From positions 323,543-387,542 of the forward strand of contig NZ_GL878509.1 of the NCBI RefSeq assembly GCF_000194945.1: DNA of 64,000 nucleotides, read 5' to 3'. This DNA comes from Streptococcus sanguinis SK1 = NCTC 7863. GTDB taxonomy: Bacteria; Bacillota; Bacilli; Lactobacillales; Streptococcaceae. Below, piece after piece: positions 42,794 through 54,975 of this stretch. The notes beneath the pieces were generated by a model. It saw nothing but the letters and a program-made list of their open reading frames with translations, searched no databases and was not told the origin of the DNA. The translations under genes were made by a program, and so were the position numbers. Positions within the stretch are counted from its first letter, which is position 1. Each line of letters starts with the position of its first letter.

Positions 42794-44749
42794 ATGAAGA
42801 AATATCAAAAACTGTTTTTATTATCCGGAGCTGTCCTAGGTCTCTTTGCGAGCCACTCAACAGTTCATGCGACCGAAACGCCTGAATCTGAAGTCAAAAT
42901 TCTAGGCCCTACTGATCGTGCCAGCAATGTCGATGTGACTGTGAACGATCGTACAGCCTCTATTAGTTATACCCGTTCCCAAGCTCAAGAACCTCATCGT
43001 ATTCTCCACGCTGTTTGGTCTGATGAGAACGGACAGGATGATATCAAATGGTATGAAGCACCGTCAACAACAACTACTAACACTGACATTGACCTGAGTA
43101 ACCATCCAGGTTACGGAACCTTTCATGTTCATACCTATATTGATCTCTATGGAAAATTAATTGGGCTGAATGGAACAACCTTTACTCTCGATAAACCAGC
43201 CATTAATGTCACTTCTAATATCCTAGGGAAAACCGCTCAAATTCACTTTAATCGCAACAAAGACCAAATAAATTCTAATATTCTACATGCTGTTTGGTCT
43301 GATGAAAATGGACAAGATGATATCAAATGGTACAATGCAGGACAAGATATTACTGAATTTGAACTTTCAAATCACAAAGGCTATGGAACTTATCACATTC
43401 ATACTTATGAAAATAAAGATGGTAAGATGATTGGCTTAAACGGGACCACTTTCAATTTAGAAAAACCTAATCCTACTGTTGAAACCAGCTTCCCTCAAAC
43501 TGGTATCATGGAAATTACTGTCAAAAACGTACCTGACACCATGCATCGAATTGTTCTTCCAACTTGGTCTGAGAAAAATGGACAAGATGATTTACAATGG
43601 TACGAAGCAAGCAAAAATCCGGATGGTAGCTACAGCGCTCGGGTGGAACTCAGAAAGCATAACTACGACACTGGGGCTTACAATATCCACCTTTACGGCC
43701 AAAGCTATGTTCAACCGGAATCAACTGGTATAACAGGAACGACAGTTGAAGTTGATAGTGGAAAATTGCCTTCTGAAGAGGAGCAAAAGCCGCTTTTTAC
43801 TATAGAAAATATCAACCCCAAACAAGGAACCTATACTGTAAAAATCACTGAAACAGCTTTATCTAAACCCATAAAGTCTGTCCAAGTTCCCATTTGGAGC
43901 ACTAGCAATCAGAGCAATCTTAAATGGTATAAGGCAATGCCTAACGGAGACGGAACCTTCAGTGCGACCTTTGATATCCGCAATCATCAGGCTTTGTCTG
44001 GGACCTATAATAATCATGTCTATATCACTTACAATGATGGTAGCGAACACAACTACGCAGCTGATCTCACACCAATGTCTACCGACCAAATTCAAGCCAA
44101 GGTTGCAGTCAAGAAATCCGATGCTAATCGCTACGAGGTGACAGTGACAGACGCCTACGGAGATGGTGATATTATTCTGCCAACTTGGTCAGAAGTCAAT
44201 GGGCAAGATGATATCAAATGGTATACCGCCAATAAGGTCGGCAATGGAACATACAAGTTTACCGTAGATACTCAGAATCACAAGGGAAGCGGTCTATTTA
44301 ACACCCATGTCTATCGTAGAAAAGCGGGACAACTGACTGGCCTGACTGGAACTAGCTATCATGTTGAAAAATCAAGCGTTCAATCAGCTAATATTCAGCC
44401 TAACTATGCCGCTGCTAATGCGACAACCTATCCTGTCGGTCAATGTACTTGGGGAGCCAAGGCTCTAGCTCCTTGGGCTGGAAATTACTGGGGCAACGGC
44501 GGTCAATGGGCAGCTAGTGCCAGAAGAGCTGGATTCCGTACCGGCAGTACGCCTGAGGTTGGCGCCATCGCCTGCTGGGATGACGGCGGCTACGGCCATG
44601 TCGGTGTCGTCACGCATGTCGAATCCAATACCCGCATCCAGATCCAAGAGTCTAACTATCTCGGCAAGCAGTACATCAGCAACTTCCGTGGCTGGTTTGA
44701 CCCAACTGCTTCCTACTGGGGCCGCCTGACCTATATCTATCCTAAATAA
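42794..44749 (+). CDS. Secreted CHAP-domain protein with five Bsp-like repeats
   Basis: A 651-residue secreted protein. Signal peptide ~1-27 ([20 protein letters not shown]). Residues ~40-540 hold five GBS Bsp-like repeats, each with a W-S..NGQDD(I/L)(K/Q)WY core and an HxHxY/TG-LTGT tail; the first two are nearly identical ([16 protein letters not shown]). A C-terminal CHAP amidase/endopeptidase domain (~546-651) has Cys551 in [11 protein letters not shown] and His602 in GGYGHVGVV. About 70% identical by eye to the CHAP domain of PcsB in this window. No LPxTG. It probably cleaves peptidoglycan. AAAGGAG ribosome-binding site; convergent with purH. Confidence 0.92.
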   Translation: MKKYQKLFLLSGAVLGLFASHSTVHATETPESEVKILGPTDRASNVDVTVNDRTASISYTRSQAQEPHRILHAVWSDENGQDDIKWYEAPSTTTTNTDIDLSNHPGYGTFHVHTYIDLYGKLIGLNGTTFTLDKPAINVTSNILGKTAQIHFNRNKDQINSNILHAVWSDENGQDDIKWYNAGQDITEFELSNHKGYGTYHIHTYENKDGKMIGLNGTTFNLEKPNPTVETSFPQTGIMEITVKNVPDTMHRIVLPTWSEKNGQDDLQWYEASKNPDGSYSARVELRKHNYDTGAYNIHLYGQSYVQPESTGITGTTVEVDSGKLPSEEEQKPLFTIENINPKQGTYTVKITETALSKPIKSVQVPIWSTSNQSNLKWYKAMPNGDGTFSATFDIRNHQALSGTYNNHVYITYNDGSEHNYAADLTPMSTDQIQAKVAVKKSDANRYEVTVTDAYGDGDIILPTWSEVNGQDDIKWYTANKVGNGTYKFTVDTQNHKGSGLFNTHVYRRKAGQLTGLTGTSYHVEKSSVQSANIQPNYAAANATTYPVGQCTWGAKALAPWAGNYWGNGGQWAASARRAGFRTGSTPEVGAIACWDDGGYGHVGVVTHVESNTRIQIQESNYLGKQYISNFRGWFDPTASYWGRLTYIYPK

Positions 44750-44762
44750 GTCGCTTTCGCAC

Positions 44763-44845
44763 TCCTCAAAACCACTTCAAACCAGTGCTTTGAGCAGACT
44801 GCTCCTGCTTAATTTGCTCATGATTTTCATTGAGTATAAGTCTAC
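44763..44845 (-). repeat. Degenerate streptococcal intergenic repeat
   Basis: Read on the minus strand it begins ACTCAATGAAAATCA and contains CTCAAAGCACTGGTTTGA, segments I recall from the abundant 'tcaatgaaaatcaaagagcaaac' repeats of mitis-group streptococci. It sits between the CHAP gene and the purH terminator. Confidence 0.5.
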
Positions 44846-44847
44846 TC

Positions 44848-44878
44848 AAAAATCCTCGGCTCAACCCGAGGATTTTTT
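44848..44878. terminator. Bidirectional terminator between the CHAP gene and purH
   Basis: AAAAATCCTCGG and CCGAGGATTTTTT form a 12-bp stem with T-runs on both strands. Confidence 0.88.
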
Positions 44879-44885
44879 ATATTTC

Positions 44886-46433
44886 TTAATGCCTAAAATG
44901 TCTCACACCTGTGAAGACCATAGTCAAGCCGTGCTTGTCAGCCGCGATAATAGATTCCTCATCACGGACGGATCCACCAGGCTGGATGATAGCTTTGATA
45001 CCAGCCGCCGCGATTTCTTCGATATTGTCTGCAAAGGGGAAGAAGGCGTCAGAAGCCAGAGCAGCACCGTCAAGACGATCTTTGGCTTGCTCAATAGCAA
45101 TCTTGACAGAAGCCACACGGTTGGTCTGACCGGGACCGACTCCCAGCACCTGACGATCATTGGTAATGATGATGCCGTTAGATTTGACATATTTGACGGA
45201 CTTCCAAGCAAATTCCAAAGCCACACGCTCCTGCTCGGTTGGCTGGCGCTTGGTCACGACCTGCCAATCAGCTGGATTCTCCTCGATAACATCTTGGTTT
45301 TGCACGAGGAGACCACCCAGAACACCGGTCACTTCCTTCTCGGCTCCAGAAGCTGTCTGCGCATCAAAAGCCAACTCCAAAATCCGCAGGTTTTTCTTTT
45401 TATTGGTCAAAATAGCTAGCGCTTCTGCCGAGTAGCTCGGTGCGATGATGATTTCTAGGAAAATACCGTGCATCTTCTCAGCTGTCGCAGCATCCACCTG
45501 ACGGTTGAGGACGACAATCCCACCAAAGATGGACACTGGATCAGACTCATAAGCACAGTCCCAAGCTGTCTTGATATCATCCGCCTGACCAATGCCACAA
45601 GGATTCATGTGTTTTAGCGCCACAACAGTTGGGCGCTCTTTGAAATCACGAATGATGCGAATGGCCGCATCGGCATCACGGATGTTATTAAAGGACAACT
45701 CTTTCCCATTCAGCTGCTTGGCCGAAGCGATGGAATAGTCCAGTGGTAAGGCCGTCTGATAGAAATCAGCATCCTGCTGGGGATTTTCCCCGTAGCGCAT
45801 AGGCTGCTTGAGCTCATAGGTCAAGGTCAGCTTTTCAGGCTTGCTTTCGCCCACCTGATCCGTGAAATAGTCCGCAATCAAAGCATCATAAGCTGCTGTA
45901 TGACGGAAAACCTTAGCTGCTAAGCGCTGCCGCGTTTCATAGGTCGTTTGGCCATTTGCTGCCAACTCTTCCAGAACAAGAGCATAATCAGCCGGATCTA
46001 CAACAACCGTCACGCTGGCATGATTTTTAGCCGCAGAGCGCAGCATAGAGGGGCCACCGATGTCAATATTTTCCACCGCATCCGCATACTCAACACCCGG
46101 CTTGAGAATGGTTTCCTTAAAAGGATAGAGGTTGACCACGACCAGGTCAATGAGCTCAATCTGATTGTCCTTAGCCGCCTCCAAGTGGCTATCTAAATCC
46201 CGACGAGCCAAGAGACCTCCGTGAATGTTTGGGTGGAGGGTCTTGACACGGCCATCCATCATCTCTGGAAAACCAGTCACATCATCGATAGCAATGGTGC
46301 CCACTCCTTCATTGTCTAGGGCCACCTTGGTACCACCAGTTGAGATGATATCCCAACCCAGAGCTTTCAGCTCTTTCGCAAATTCTACAATGCCTGTCTT
46401 GTCTGATACACTGATTAGGGCTTTTTTCGTCAT
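44886..46433 (-). CDS. purH: Bifunctional AICAR transformylase/IMP cyclohydrolase
   Basis: A 515-residue enzyme for the last two steps to IMP. Residues ~1-200 are the MGS-like cyclohydrolase ([49 protein letters not shown]). Residues ~200-515 are the transformylase ([34 protein letters not shown]). It starts one base after the GNAT stop codon and takes its ribosome-binding site (AGAGGAA) from the end of that gene. Confidence 0.97.
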   Translation of the reverse strand: MTKKALISVSDKTGIVEFAKELKALGWDIISTGGTKVALDNEGVGTIAIDDVTGFPEMMDGRVKTLHPNIHGGLLARRDLDSHLEAAKDNQIELIDLVVVNLYPFKETILKPGVEYADAVENIDIGGPSMLRSAAKNHASVTVVVDPADYALVLEELAANGQTTYETRQRLAAKVFRHTAAYDALIADYFTDQVGESKPEKLTLTYELKQPMRYGENPQQDADFYQTALPLDYSIASAKQLNGKELSFNNIRDADAAIRIIRDFKERPTVVALKHMNPCGIGQADDIKTAWDCAYESDPVSIFGGIVVLNRQVDAATAEKMHGIFLEIIIAPSYSAEALAILTNKKKNLRILELAFDAQTASGAEKEVTGVLGGLLVQNQDVIEENPADWQVVTKRQPTEQERVALEFAWKSVKYVKSNGIIITNDRQVLGVGPGQTNRVASVKIAIEQAKDRLDGAALASDAFFPFADNIEEIAAAGIKAIIQPGGSVRDEESIIAADKHGLTMVFTGVRHFRH

Positions 46434-46434
46434 T

Positions 46435-46899
46435 CTATTCCTCTTTCTTTAGGTCCAAGCGCATAGCGACTTCGTTATTTTCTTCTATAAATCCTGTTTC
46501 CTGAAAACCCAGACTAGTCAGCAGGTGCTTCATTTTTTCATTTCCAACCACATAATCTGCGGTAATATGACTGCAAGCTCTATCCATCTGAGCCTTTTTG
46601 ATCAGAACTTCCAAGGCTTTTCGACCATAGCCTCTTCCTTGGTACTGCTGACCAATCATTATCCTCCAGACAAAGTATTCCGCTTCATCCTTGTCTATTT
46701 CCAGCAGGAGAAAGCCAACCACTTGCTTATCCCAATAGATTGCCATCGGAAACACATCTTCATTTTTCCGGTAGAGCCATGCGTCAGCTAAAGAGCGCAC
46801 ATTTGGAGCTACGAAACGTGCTCGTTCATCAGCATCAGATATTTTCAAATCCAGCACTGCCTGAAAACTGCTCTCATCTACTAATTTCAGCTCAATCAT
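46435..46899 (-). CDS. GNAT family N-acetyltransferase between purN and purH
   Basis: A 154-residue acetyltransferase similar to spermine/spermidine acetyltransferase-like GNAT proteins. [22 protein letters not shown] is the acetyl-CoA loop (QxxGxG), and [20 protein letters not shown] the C-terminal signature. The start at 46899 follows AGGAG. It lies within the pur operon and is translationally adjacent to purH; the substrate is unknown. Confidence 0.88.
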   Translation of the reverse strand: MIELKLVDESSFQAVLDLKISDADERARFVAPNVRSLADAWLYRKNEDVFPMAIYWDKQVVGFLLLEIDKDEAEYFVWRIMIGQQYQGRGYGRKALEVLIKKAQMDRACSHITADYVVGNEKMKHLLTSLGFQETGFIEENNEVAMRLDLKKEE

Positions 46900-46943
46900 T
46901 TTTTCTCCTAGCAATATTGTACAATCAAAACTTGATTTACTTC

Positions 46944-47495
46944 CTACCTTCTCCCCACCCCTAAACTCTCAAGCACATGAGGATAGAGCTGATACTCGGC
47001 GGCATGGATGCGTTCTTCAAAACTTTCAATCGTATCATCAGCTAGTCGCGGCACTCGCACTTGCTGGATAATTTTGCCTGTGTCAACGCCCGAGTCCACC
47101 CAGTGAACGGTCACACCACTCTCAGAGACGCCAGCCTGCCAAGCATCCTCAATGCCATGAGCTCCTGGAAACTCGGGTAGATAGGCTGGGTGGATATTGA
47201 TGATACGTCCTTCATAAGCACCAAGCAAGGTCGGCCCGACAATTTTCATATAGCCTGCTAGGCAAACCAAGTCAATCTGCTGCGCTTCTAGTAGGTCTAC
47301 AATGGCTTGTTCGTAAACCACCTTACTGTCAAACTCTCTAAGCTCAAAGGCATAGCTTTTGACACCTAGCTTATCCGCCCGTTTGAGCACATAGGCATCG
47401 CGATGGTCTGAAAAGACAAATTCAACAGGAAACTGCTCAGCAATCACTTGGAAATTTGATCCATTGCCCGAAGCAAAAACGGCAATTTTTTTCAT
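46944..47495 (-). CDS. purN: Phosphoribosylglycinamide formyltransferase
   Basis: A 183-residue formyl-THF-dependent enzyme making FGAR. Motifs: [49 protein letters not shown] (catalytic Asn and His) and [18 protein letters not shown] (Asp). Overlaps purM by 4 nt (ATGA). Confidence 0.96.
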   Translation of the reverse strand: MKKIAVFASGNGSNFQVIAEQFPVEFVFSDHRDAYVLKRADKLGVKSYAFELREFDSKVVYEQAIVDLLEAQQIDLVCLAGYMKIVGPTLLGAYEGRIINIHPAYLPEFPGAHGIEDAWQAGVSESGVTVHWVDSGVDTGKIIQQVRVPRLADDTIESFEERIHAAEYQLYPHVLESLGVGRR

Positions 47496-48514
47496 TTGAT
47501 AAGGACACTTTCACTTTCTTTTTTGACAATCCGGCCAACTTCATAAACAGGCTCGTCAAGAAGTTCTTTGACACGATTCACATTTTCAGGAGCTACAGCC
47601 AAAATCATCCCTAGTCCCATATTGAAGATTTCAAACATTTCTTGGTGCTTGATATGACCATATTTTTCTAAGGCCTTAAAAATCGGCAAGACTGGAATCT
47701 TGTCTTCTTCAATCTCAGCAGCCAAGTCATCAGCAAACATGCGAGGCACATTTTCGATAAAACCGCCACCAGTAATATGGGCAATCCCATGAACCAGCTT
47801 TTCCTTAATCAGCGGTAGCAAAGCCTTGACATAGATACGAGTCGGCTCAAGCAGTACTTCCTTAAGTTTCTTACCTTCCAATTCTGGCAGTTCTTCCTCA
47901 CCAGTGTAGTCCGCAAAAACACGGCGGACAAGCGAATAACCATTTGAATGGATACCGCTAGAAGCCAGCCCCAGAAGCACATCGCCCTCAACGACTTTAG
48001 AGCCGTCAATAATCTCCGACTTCTCAGCAACCCCGACAGCAAAACCAGCTAGGTCATAATCATCTTCACCATACATGCCAGGCATTTCAGCGGTTTCCCC
48101 ACCAATCAAGGCAGCTCCAGACTGAACGCAGCCTTCAGCCACACCGGCAACAACTTGCTCCAGCTTTGCTGGTTCATTTTTCCCAGTGGCAATATAGTCC
48201 AGGAAGTAAAGGGGCTCAGCCCCTGCAGCGACGATGTCATTGACACACATAGCTACACAGTCCTGCCCAATGGTATCGTGCTTGTCATACTGAATGGCCA
48301 ACATGAGCTTGGTTCCGACCCCATCCGTACCAGAAATCAGCACTGGCTCCTTGACCCCAGTCTGAGACAGGTCGAACATGCCGCCAAAGCCACCCAGCGC
48401 CCCCATGACACCAGCCCGCTCTGTACGTGCCACATGCTTTTTGATTCGCTCAACAACTTCATAACCTGCTTCAACATCCACACCGGATTGAGCGTATGCA
48501 TTTTTATTTGTCAT
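47492..48514 (-). CDS. purM: Phosphoribosylformylglycinamidine cyclo-ligase
   Basis: A 340-residue AIR synthetase. [20 protein letters not shown] at the start, [26 protein letters not shown] and [11 protein letters not shown] are signatures. The ATG at 48514 follows AAGGAAG; an upstream extension is not used. Confidence 0.97.
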   Translation of the reverse strand: MTNKNAYAQSGVDVEAGYEVVERIKKHVARTERAGVMGALGGFGGMFDLSQTGVKEPVLISGTDGVGTKLMLAIQYDKHDTIGQDCVAMCVNDIVAAGAEPLYFLDYIATGKNEPAKLEQVVAGVAEGCVQSGAALIGGETAEMPGMYGEDDYDLAGFAVGVAEKSEIIDGSKVVEGDVLLGLASSGIHSNGYSLVRRVFADYTGEEELPELEGKKLKEVLLEPTRIYVKALLPLIKEKLVHGIAHITGGGFIENVPRMFADDLAAEIEEDKIPVLPIFKALEKYGHIKHQEMFEIFNMGLGMILAVAPENVNRVKELLDEPVYEVGRIVKKESESVLIK

Positions 48515-48573
48515 AATTTTCTTCCTTACTCTTATTTTTGAAAAAGATTGCGACAACTACCGCTGACCTTGTT

Positions 48574-50013
48574 TTAATAAAAACTCGTCTTTTCCTTCAG
48601 GCTTTCCAGATAGCGCTCTTCATAGTCATAGAGCGGAGTTGGATACTGACCGTCAAAGTAAGCCACACAAAGTCCGCCATTCGGAGCGTCCGTCTCAATA
48701 CCGACTGATTCAATGAGACCTTCCAGCGACAGGTAGGTCAGGCTGTCAGCTCCAATAATCTCACAGACCTCATCAACCGTATGATTAGCCGAGATGAGCT
48801 CGCGACGATTCTGAATATCAATGCCGTAGAAACATGGATATTTAAGTTCTGGACTGCCGATAGCCACATGGACTTCAGCTGCACCTGCATCTCGTAGGAG
48901 CTGGACGATACGTCGGCTGGTCGTTCCCCGCACGATAGAATCATCCACCATGACCACGCGCTTGCCCTTGACAATGCTAGAAACAGCAGATAATTTCATG
49001 CGAACTCCTTGCTCTCGCAACTCCTGCGTCGGCTGGATGAAGGTCCGTTGGATGTATTGATTTTTAATGAGGCCCATTTCATTTGGCAGACCAGACTCTT
49101 CGGAAAAGCCAGAGGCCGCTGACAAGGAGGAATTCGGTACGCCGACAACGATATCTGCCTCATGTTGGAATTCCTGAGCCAGTCTGCGGCCCATCCGTTT
49201 GCGGGCTGCATGGACATTGACCCCATGAATGACGCTGTCCGGCCGAGCGAAATAGACATATTCCATTGAGCAAATAGCCAGCTGGGTATCTGTCGTATAG
49301 CTGTCGTAGGTCACGCCTTCATCATCAATAATCACGATTTCCCCTGGCTCAAGATCACGCACCCATTCGGCACCCACCACTTCAAAAGCACAGGTTTCAC
49401 TGGAAACGACCCAGGCTCCATTTTTCATGCGGCCGATGGACAAAGGACGAAAGCCGTTAGGATCCAGCGCAGCGTAGAGCTTGTCCTCTCTCATGATGAG
49501 ATAGGCAAAGCCGCCCTGAACTCGTCTCAAGGACTCTTTGAGCTTGTCTAAGAAATTTTCCTGCTCGCTATGGCGAATCAAGTGCATAAGAATTTCCGTA
49601 TCAGACGAGCTGGCAAAGATGGAACCCTTCTTTTCCAACTCCCGTCTCAGTGAATGGGCATTGGTCAGATTGCCATTATGCGCCAAGCCCATCTGCATAT
49701 CATAGAAACTGAAGAAGAAAGGCTGGACATTGTTAATAGAGGCCCCACCAGATGTCGCATAGCGGACGTGGCCGATAGCTGCTTCTCCTGTCAGATTATC
49801 CAAATCTGCTGGGTTTTTAAAGACCTCTGCAACCAATCCCAAATCGCGGTGGCGTTTGAGCTTTCCGTGGTCGTTTGACAGGATACCAGCTCCTTCCTGA
49901 CCGCGGTGCTGCAGGCTATGGAGTCCGAAATAGGTGACCTGAGCCGCCTGCGGATGGCCCCAGATTCCAAAAATACCGCACTCTTCATTCAGTGACTTTA
50001 CTTCGTATGTCAT
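48574..50013 (-). CDS. purF: Amidophosphoribosyltransferase
   Basis: A 479-residue first enzyme of the pathway (PRPP + Gln to PRA). An 11-residue propeptide ([11 protein letters not shown]) precedes the nucleophile Cys12 of the glutaminase domain (CGIFGIWGH). The PRTase domain has [20 protein letters not shown]. The ribosome-binding site is weak (TTTAGG), and two hairpins lie in the gap behind purL, so expression may be adjusted after transcription. Confidence 0.96.
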   Translation of the reverse strand: MTYEVKSLNEECGIFGIWGHPQAAQVTYFGLHSLQHRGQEGAGILSNDHGKLKRHRDLGLVAEVFKNPADLDNLTGEAAIGHVRYATSGGASINNVQPFFFSFYDMQMGLAHNGNLTNAHSLRRELEKKGSIFASSSDTEILMHLIRHSEQENFLDKLKESLRRVQGGFAYLIMREDKLYAALDPNGFRPLSIGRMKNGAWVVSSETCAFEVVGAEWVRDLEPGEIVIIDDEGVTYDSYTTDTQLAICSMEYVYFARPDSVIHGVNVHAARKRMGRRLAQEFQHEADIVVGVPNSSLSAASGFSEESGLPNEMGLIKNQYIQRTFIQPTQELREQGVRMKLSAVSSIVKGKRVVMVDDSIVRGTTSRRIVQLLRDAGAAEVHVAIGSPELKYPCFYGIDIQNRRELISANHTVDEVCEIIGADSLTYLSLEGLIESVGIETDAPNGGLCVAYFDGQYPTPLYDYEERYLESLKEKTSFY

Positions 50014-50039
50014 TGTTTTACCTAAATTCTTTTGTCTTG

Positions 50040-50106
50040 TAAAAGGGAGAAAACCTGGCCTCTCAGGCCAAGCAGACTCCTTTTTTGATTGCTTGCTCTT
50101 GCAAGC
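50040..50106 (-). other. Paired hairpins in the purL-purF gap
   Basis: GCTTGC-AAGA-GCAAGC (near 50090-50105) and TGGCCT-GA-GAGGCCA followed by GGTTTTCT (near 50055-50080) on the minus strand. The second has a short T-tract and could act as a weak terminator or attenuator before purF. Confidence 0.4.
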
Positions 50107-50111
50107 CAACT

Positions 50112-53100
50112 TTATTCGTGACTCGCTTGGAAATAACGAACGGCGCTTTCAAACAATTTCTGGTCTTTCTGACCTGGAATATTTTGGAAAAGGCCGTCTT
50201 CATAACGTTCTGAGTGGCCCATCTTCCCGATGATTTGGCCGTTCTTACTCATAATTCCTTCGATAGCGTAGAGAGATCCGTTTGGATTATACTTACTGTC
50301 CATGCTTGGCTGACCGTCAAAGTCCACGTACTGACTCCAAATCTGACCATTATCGCGCAGCTCAGCAAATTCTTCTGCTGTCACGACAAATTTCCCTTCA
50401 CCATGAGAAACCGGAATGGCATGGATATCTCCCACTTGCACACCAGCCAGCCAAGGCGAGTTAGTATTTGCAATGCGGGTTTCAACCATCTTAGCCACGT
50501 GCTGGTTGGCATCATTGTAAAAGAGAGTAGGACTGCTAGCCCCTGCTTCTTCAAAGTTTCCGTAAGGAAGAAGACCGGATTTTACCAGAGCCTGGAATCC
50601 ATTACAGATACCGATGATGAGACCGCCGCGAGCGATGAAAGCATCGATGGCTTTCTTGACCTTCTCGTTGAGAAGGATATTGACGATAAACTTAGCGGAT
50701 CCATCTGGCTCATCTGCAGCAGAGAAACCACCTGCAAAGAAGATGATATTTACCTTGTCAATATTGTCAACCATGCTGTCAACGGACTTGACAATGGCTG
50801 CTTCATCCAAAGTAACGAAGGGAACTAGATTGACCTTGGCTCCAGCTGCTTCAAAGGCTTTGGCTGAGTCGTATTCTGAGTTGGTTCCAGGGAAGACTGG
50901 AATGTAAACCAGCGGCTCCGCTACTGTCTCTTTGGCTTTGATAACTGTATCAGAGACAAGAGCCGGTACTTCTTCAATAACTGTTTCCTGTTTAAATTCT
51001 GTCGGGTAGATAGGCTCTAGTCGGCCTTCAAAGCTTGCCAAAAGCTCTGATCCCTCAAGCTGGACACCATTGACAATCATTGTAAAGTCTGGCTTGGTCT
51101 GACCGATCTTCACTGCGCCTGGAATATCCTGCTCCGGACTAGTAAAGACAAATCCGCCCAGCTGCGCCTGCAAAACGGAAGGCAAGGCAGCAACATCCAC
51201 TTGAGCACCGATACGATTACCAAAGCTCATCAAGGCCAGACTCTCTGCTAGGCCACCGTATTTGACAGCGGCAGCAGCGGTAATCTCATACTTGGCCTGA
51301 ATATCTGCAAAATTTTCAAAGTTACTCTTGATTAAGTCAAAGTTAATATCCTGGGACAGGACCTGCCCTGGCAGATAGTAGATAGACTCTCCTGCCGCCT
51401 TAAACTCTGGAGATAGGATGCGCCCAGCAGTTGAAGTAGTCACGCCAAAAGCTACCAAGGTCGGCGGTACAGTCAATTCTTCAAAAGTTCCGCTCATGGA
51501 ATCCTTGCCACCGATAGACGGCAAACCTAGCTGAATCTGGGCTTCAATCGAACCAAGCAGAGCAGAGACGGGCTGTCCAAAACGCTCAGCTTGCTTGTCC
51601 ATCCGCTCAAAGTACTCCTGATAAGAAAAGCGAGCCTTGGACCAGTCCGAACCAGCAGCAACCAAACGAGCTGTCGCTTCAATCACTGCATAAGCTGCTC
51701 CATGATAAGGCGACCAAGCTGCCACATAAGGATTGTAGCCCTGCGCCATCACAGATACTGTCTCAGTCTTGCCATGCTCAACTGGCAGTTTCTGCACAGA
51801 AGCCTCAGTCGGCGTAATTTGGTAGCACCCGCCAATTGGATGATTAACAGTAGAACGGCCAACAGAGCTATCAAAGATAGTCTGCAGACCCTTTTGACTG
51901 GTATGATTGAGGTCGCTGAGCAAGCTCTTGAGGTCCTGCTCCAAAGTCGCTTCAGAAGTCACAGCCTGCCCTGGTAATGCTGCTTGGGCATCCACAACCT
52001 TAGCATCCACAACCACGCGCACACCATTAGTGTCCAGAAAACTCCGCTCAATATCAACGATGGTTTCCCCGTTCCAGTGCATAACCAGATTTGGCTTTTC
52101 TGTCACTTTAGCCACAACGACTGCCAGCAGATTTTCCTTAGCTGCCGCAGCGATAAATTGTTCCACATCTTCTGGGCGGACCACTACTGCCATCCGCTCC
52201 TGTGATTCGGAAATCGCGATTTCTGTTCCATTAAGTCCTTGATATTTGAGCGGCACCTTGTCAAGGTCAATTTCCAGTCCGTCTGCCAATTCACCAATAG
52301 CTACGCAGACACCACCAGCTCCAAAGTCGTTGGATTTCTTAATGAGGCGAGTTACATTGCCATCGCGGAAGAGGCGCTGAATCTTGCGCTCCTCAATAGC
52401 GTTTCCTTTTTGTACTTCCGCACCAGCCGTCTCTACAGACGCAACTGTCTGTACTTTGGACGAGCCAGTGGCACCGCCGACACCATCACGGCCTGTCTTG
52501 CCTCCCAGCAAGATAACCACATCACCTGCTACTGGCTTTTCACGGACGACATTTCCCTTAGGAGCCGCACCGACAACCGCACCCAACTCCATCCGCTTGG
52601 CTACAAAGCCAGGATGGAAATACTCACGGACATAGGTCGTTGCCAAGCCAATTTGATTCCCATAGGAAGAATAGCCGTGCGCTGCAGTTTTTGAAATGAC
52701 CTGCTGAGGGAGCTTGCCAGCCCGCGTTTCAGCAATCGGTTGAGTAATATCGCCCGCACCTGAAATCCGCATAGCCTGATAAACATAAGAGCGGCCAGAA
52801 AGCGGATCACGAATGGCTCCGCCGATACAGGTCGCAGCCCCACCAAAGGGCTCAATTTCTGTTGGATGGTTATGGGTTTCATTTTTAAACATCAGCAGCC
52901 AAGGCTCCTTGACACCATCCACATCCACTTCAATCTCTACTGAGCAGGCATTGATCTCATCAGACACTTCCATGTCATCCAGACGGCCATTAGCTCGCTC
53001 GTAGCGCCCAAAAATAGTCGCCATATCCATGAGAGTCTGCGGTTTGTCCCCACGTCCCAGCTCATCGCGCATAGCCAAGTATTTATCATAAGTGGCCTGC

Positions 53101-53846
53101 AACTGCTTTTCAAACTTAGAAGCTGAAAAATCAATCTTCTTCAACTCCGTCTCAAAGGTCGTGTGTCGACAGTGGTCAGACCAGTAAGTATCCAGAACCT
53201 TGAGCTCGGTCTCCGTCGGGAAACGGCCAATCGACTTGAAATAGTCCTGAATGAAGAGCAAATCTGCCACTTCCATTGCCAGACCATGCTCCTGCTTGTA
53301 GGCCTTAAAGTCCACTTCCGTATAGTCCTTAAAGAAGTCTAGAACCGGAATGGTCTTATCTGACTCGGAGAATTGCTCCAGCTGGATTGGTTGCTCAATA
53401 TCTTTAAAGCGTGAATCAACTGGATTCAGCAAGTATTTCTTGATTGCTTCCAACTCGCTGTCTGAGATGTCTTTATTGACCAAATAAAGCTGAGCGGTTC
53501 TCACCAAAACATCTGTCCCAGCGCCGAGCAAAAAGAGGGCCTCCTGAGAGCTGGCTGCCCGCTGGTCAAACTGACCCGGCAGCGCTTCGATGGCAAAAAA
53601 CGCTGTCTCTGCAAGTGCAGCCTCTACTTCCTCCTCCGTCAGCAATCTATCAGTCACCTGCTCGGAGAAAATATGCTTTTCAGCACGAGCGACCAAGTCT
53701 TCTGCCAGATGAAAGACATCATAAACTTGAATCATCCGAAGATCTGACAATGTTTTCAACTGAAGATTGTGCGTCAGCTCTCTCACCAAGCTCTGTGACT
53801 TCACACCGAAGTTACTCTTCTTCTCTACAAAAATACGCTTGTCCAT
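50112..53846 (-). CDS. purL: Phosphoribosylformylglycinamidine synthase (large, single-chain)
   Basis: A 1244-residue large PurL as in streptococci and Gram-negatives. An N-terminal domain and linker come first, then two AIRS-like halves ([32 protein letters not shown]), then a C-terminal glutaminase (~975-1244) with nucleophile Cys in [17 protein letters not shown] and His/Glu in PVSHGEGKF. The start [10 protein letters not shown] is 19 nt after purC, with an AGGG site at long spacing. Confidence 0.97.
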   Translation of the reverse strand: MDKRIFVEKKSNFGVKSQSLVRELTHNLQLKTLSDLRMIQVYDVFHLAEDLVARAEKHIFSEQVTDRLLTEEEVEAALAETAFFAIEALPGQFDQRAASSQEALFLLGAGTDVLVRTAQLYLVNKDISDSELEAIKKYLLNPVDSRFKDIEQPIQLEQFSESDKTIPVLDFFKDYTEVDFKAYKQEHGLAMEVADLLFIQDYFKSIGRFPTETELKVLDTYWSDHCRHTTFETELKKIDFSASKFEKQLQATYDKYLAMRDELGRGDKPQTLMDMATIFGRYERANGRLDDMEVSDEINACSVEIEVDVDGVKEPWLLMFKNETHNHPTEIEPFGGAATCIGGAIRDPLSGRSYVYQAMRISGAGDITQPIAETRAGKLPQQVISKTAAHGYSSYGNQIGLATTYVREYFHPGFVAKRMELGAVVGAAPKGNVVREKPVAGDVVILLGGKTGRDGVGGATGSSKVQTVASVETAGAEVQKGNAIEERKIQRLFRDGNVTRLIKKSNDFGAGGVCVAIGELADGLEIDLDKVPLKYQGLNGTEIAISESQERMAVVVRPEDVEQFIAAAAKENLLAVVVAKVTEKPNLVMHWNGETIVDIERSFLDTNGVRVVVDAKVVDAQAALPGQAVTSEATLEQDLKSLLSDLNHTSQKGLQTIFDSSVGRSTVNHPIGGCYQITPTEASVQKLPVEHGKTETVSVMAQGYNPYVAAWSPYHGAAYAVIEATARLVAAGSDWSKARFSYQEYFERMDKQAERFGQPVSALLGSIEAQIQLGLPSIGGKDSMSGTFEELTVPPTLVAFGVTTSTAGRILSPEFKAAGESIYYLPGQVLSQDINFDLIKSNFENFADIQAKYEITAAAAVKYGGLAESLALMSFGNRIGAQVDVAALPSVLQAQLGGFVFTSPEQDIPGAVKIGQTKPDFTMIVNGVQLEGSELLASFEGRLEPIYPTEFKQETVIEEVPALVSDTVIKAKETVAEPLVYIPVFPGTNSEYDSAKAFEAAGAKVNLVPFVTLDEAAIVKSVDSMVDNIDKVNIIFFAGGFSAADEPDGSAKFIVNILLNEKVKKAIDAFIARGGLIIGICNGFQALVKSGLLPYGNFEEAGASSPTLFYNDANQHVAKMVETRIANTNSPWLAGVQVGDIHAIPVSHGEGKFVVTAEEFAELRDNGQIWSQYVDFDGQPSMDSKYNPNGSLYAIEGIMSKNGQIIGKMGHSERYEDGLFQNIPGQKDQKLFESAVRYFQASHE

Positions 53847-53865
53847 GATTTTTCACACCCTGCCC

Positions 53866-54573
53866 TTACTTAATCGCCTGCAATTTTTCCCAAACAACCT
53901 GATAGACATCTGTCAGTTCACCAAGGCCACGCCGGAAAACATCCTTATCCATGTGATGACCTTCCGCATCCCAGAGGCGGCAATTGTCTGGTGAAAATTC
54001 ATCTGCCAGAATAATCTTGCCATCTTTATCAAAGCCGAACTCTAACTTGAAATCAATCAATTTCAGTCCGATTTGTCGGAACCAGTCTGACAAGAGCTCA
54101 TTGATCCGACGAGTCTCCTCTTTCAAAAAGGCAATTTCTTCGTCGCTAGCAATCTTCAAGAATTTCACATGTTCGTCATTGATGAAAGGATCGTCCAAAT
54201 CATCATTTTTGTAGTAAAATTCCACAATCGGAGTTTCAAGCGCGATACCCTCTTCTACTCCAAAACGTTTGGAAAAAGAACCCGCCGTGTAGTTGCGCAG
54301 CACCACTTCCAAAGGAATAATCTCTACTTTTTTATTTAGCTGGTCCGTATCCGAAACCTTCTCAATGAAATGCGTCGCCACACCAGCTGCATTGAGTTTC
54401 TCAAAAATAAAAGATGAAATCTGGTTGTTGAGCACTCCTTTACCAGCAATCTGCTCCTTCTTGACTCCATTAAAAGCCGTTGCCTGGTCCTTGTAGCGTG
54501 CCAGAATGACTTGCTCATCATCTGTAGAGAAAATATCCTTAGCTTTTCCCGAATATAATAACTTATTAGACAT
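53866..54573 (-). CDS. purC: SAICAR synthetase
   Basis: A 235-residue ligase joining CAIR and aspartate. Motifs: [43 protein letters not shown] and [14 protein letters not shown]. First gene of the purC-L-F-M-N-GNAT-H transcript, with a good promoter 34 nt upstream. Confidence 0.97.
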   Translation of the reverse strand: MSNKLLYSGKAKDIFSTDDEQVILARYKDQATAFNGVKKEQIAGKGVLNNQISSFIFEKLNAAGVATHFIEKVSDTDQLNKKVEIIPLEVVLRNYTAGSFSKRFGVEEGIALETPIVEFYYKNDDLDDPFINDEHVKFLKIASDEEIAFLKEETRRINELLSDWFRQIGLKLIDFKLEFGFDKDGKIILADEFSPDNCRLWDAEGHHMDKDVFRRGLGELTDVYQVVWEKLQAIK

Positions 54574-54606
54574 TTTAATATTCGCCTTTCGTGGTTTTAT
54601 ACCCTC

Positions 54607-54635
54607 ATTTTATCATCTTTGAATATATTTTACAA
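54607..54635 (-). promoter_or_regulatory. Promoter of the main purine operon (purC)
   Basis: TTGTAA, exactly 17 nt, TAAAAT on the minus strand. Nearby sequences such as AAAGGCGAATATT only weakly resemble a PurBox; PurR control is likely from family knowledge but not clearly visible. Confidence 0.6.
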
Positions 54636-54692
54636 GAAATTCCGTATAAACTTTCTGTGTCTAGCTGAAAATAGTTCCCTTTTCAAGATACG

Positions 54693-54720
54693 AAAAAAGA
54701 CCGGAAGATACCGATCTTTG
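54693..54720 (-). terminator. Terminator after acpP
   Basis: AAAGATCGG and CCGGTCTTT pair (one G-U) around a 6-nt loop, then TTTTTT on the minus strand. Confidence 0.8.
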
Positions 54721-54724
54721 ATTT

Positions 54725-54973
54725 TTAATGTTGCTTCTTCAGTTTTTCGTGGATATAAGCCACCACATCGGAAATTGTTTTGAAGTTATCCATATCCTCA
54801 TCAGGAATCTCAATATCAAAAGCTTCTTCCAGATTGATGATAAATTCCATCAAATCCACAGAGTCCACTCCCAGTTCTTCTTTCAAATTCAACTCTGGAG
54901 TGACATGCAGCTTACTGCTGTCATGTTCTTGAATGATTTCGACAATTTTTGCATAAATTTCTTTTTCGCTCAC
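54725..54973 (-). CDS. acpP: Acyl carrier protein
   Basis: An 82-residue acidic ACP. The phosphopantetheine attachment site is Ser38 in LGVDSVDLMEF. It starts with GTG, supported by GGAG 6 nt upstream. It lies behind plsX rather than in the fab cluster, the place of the second ACP in streptococci, likely used for PlsX/phosphatidic-acid synthesis. Confidence 0.93.
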   Translation of the reverse strand: MSEKEIYAKIVEIIQEHDSSKLHVTPELNLKEELGVDSVDLMEFIINLEEAFDIEIPDEDMDNFKTISDVVAYIHEKLKKQH

Positions 54974-54975
54974 AG

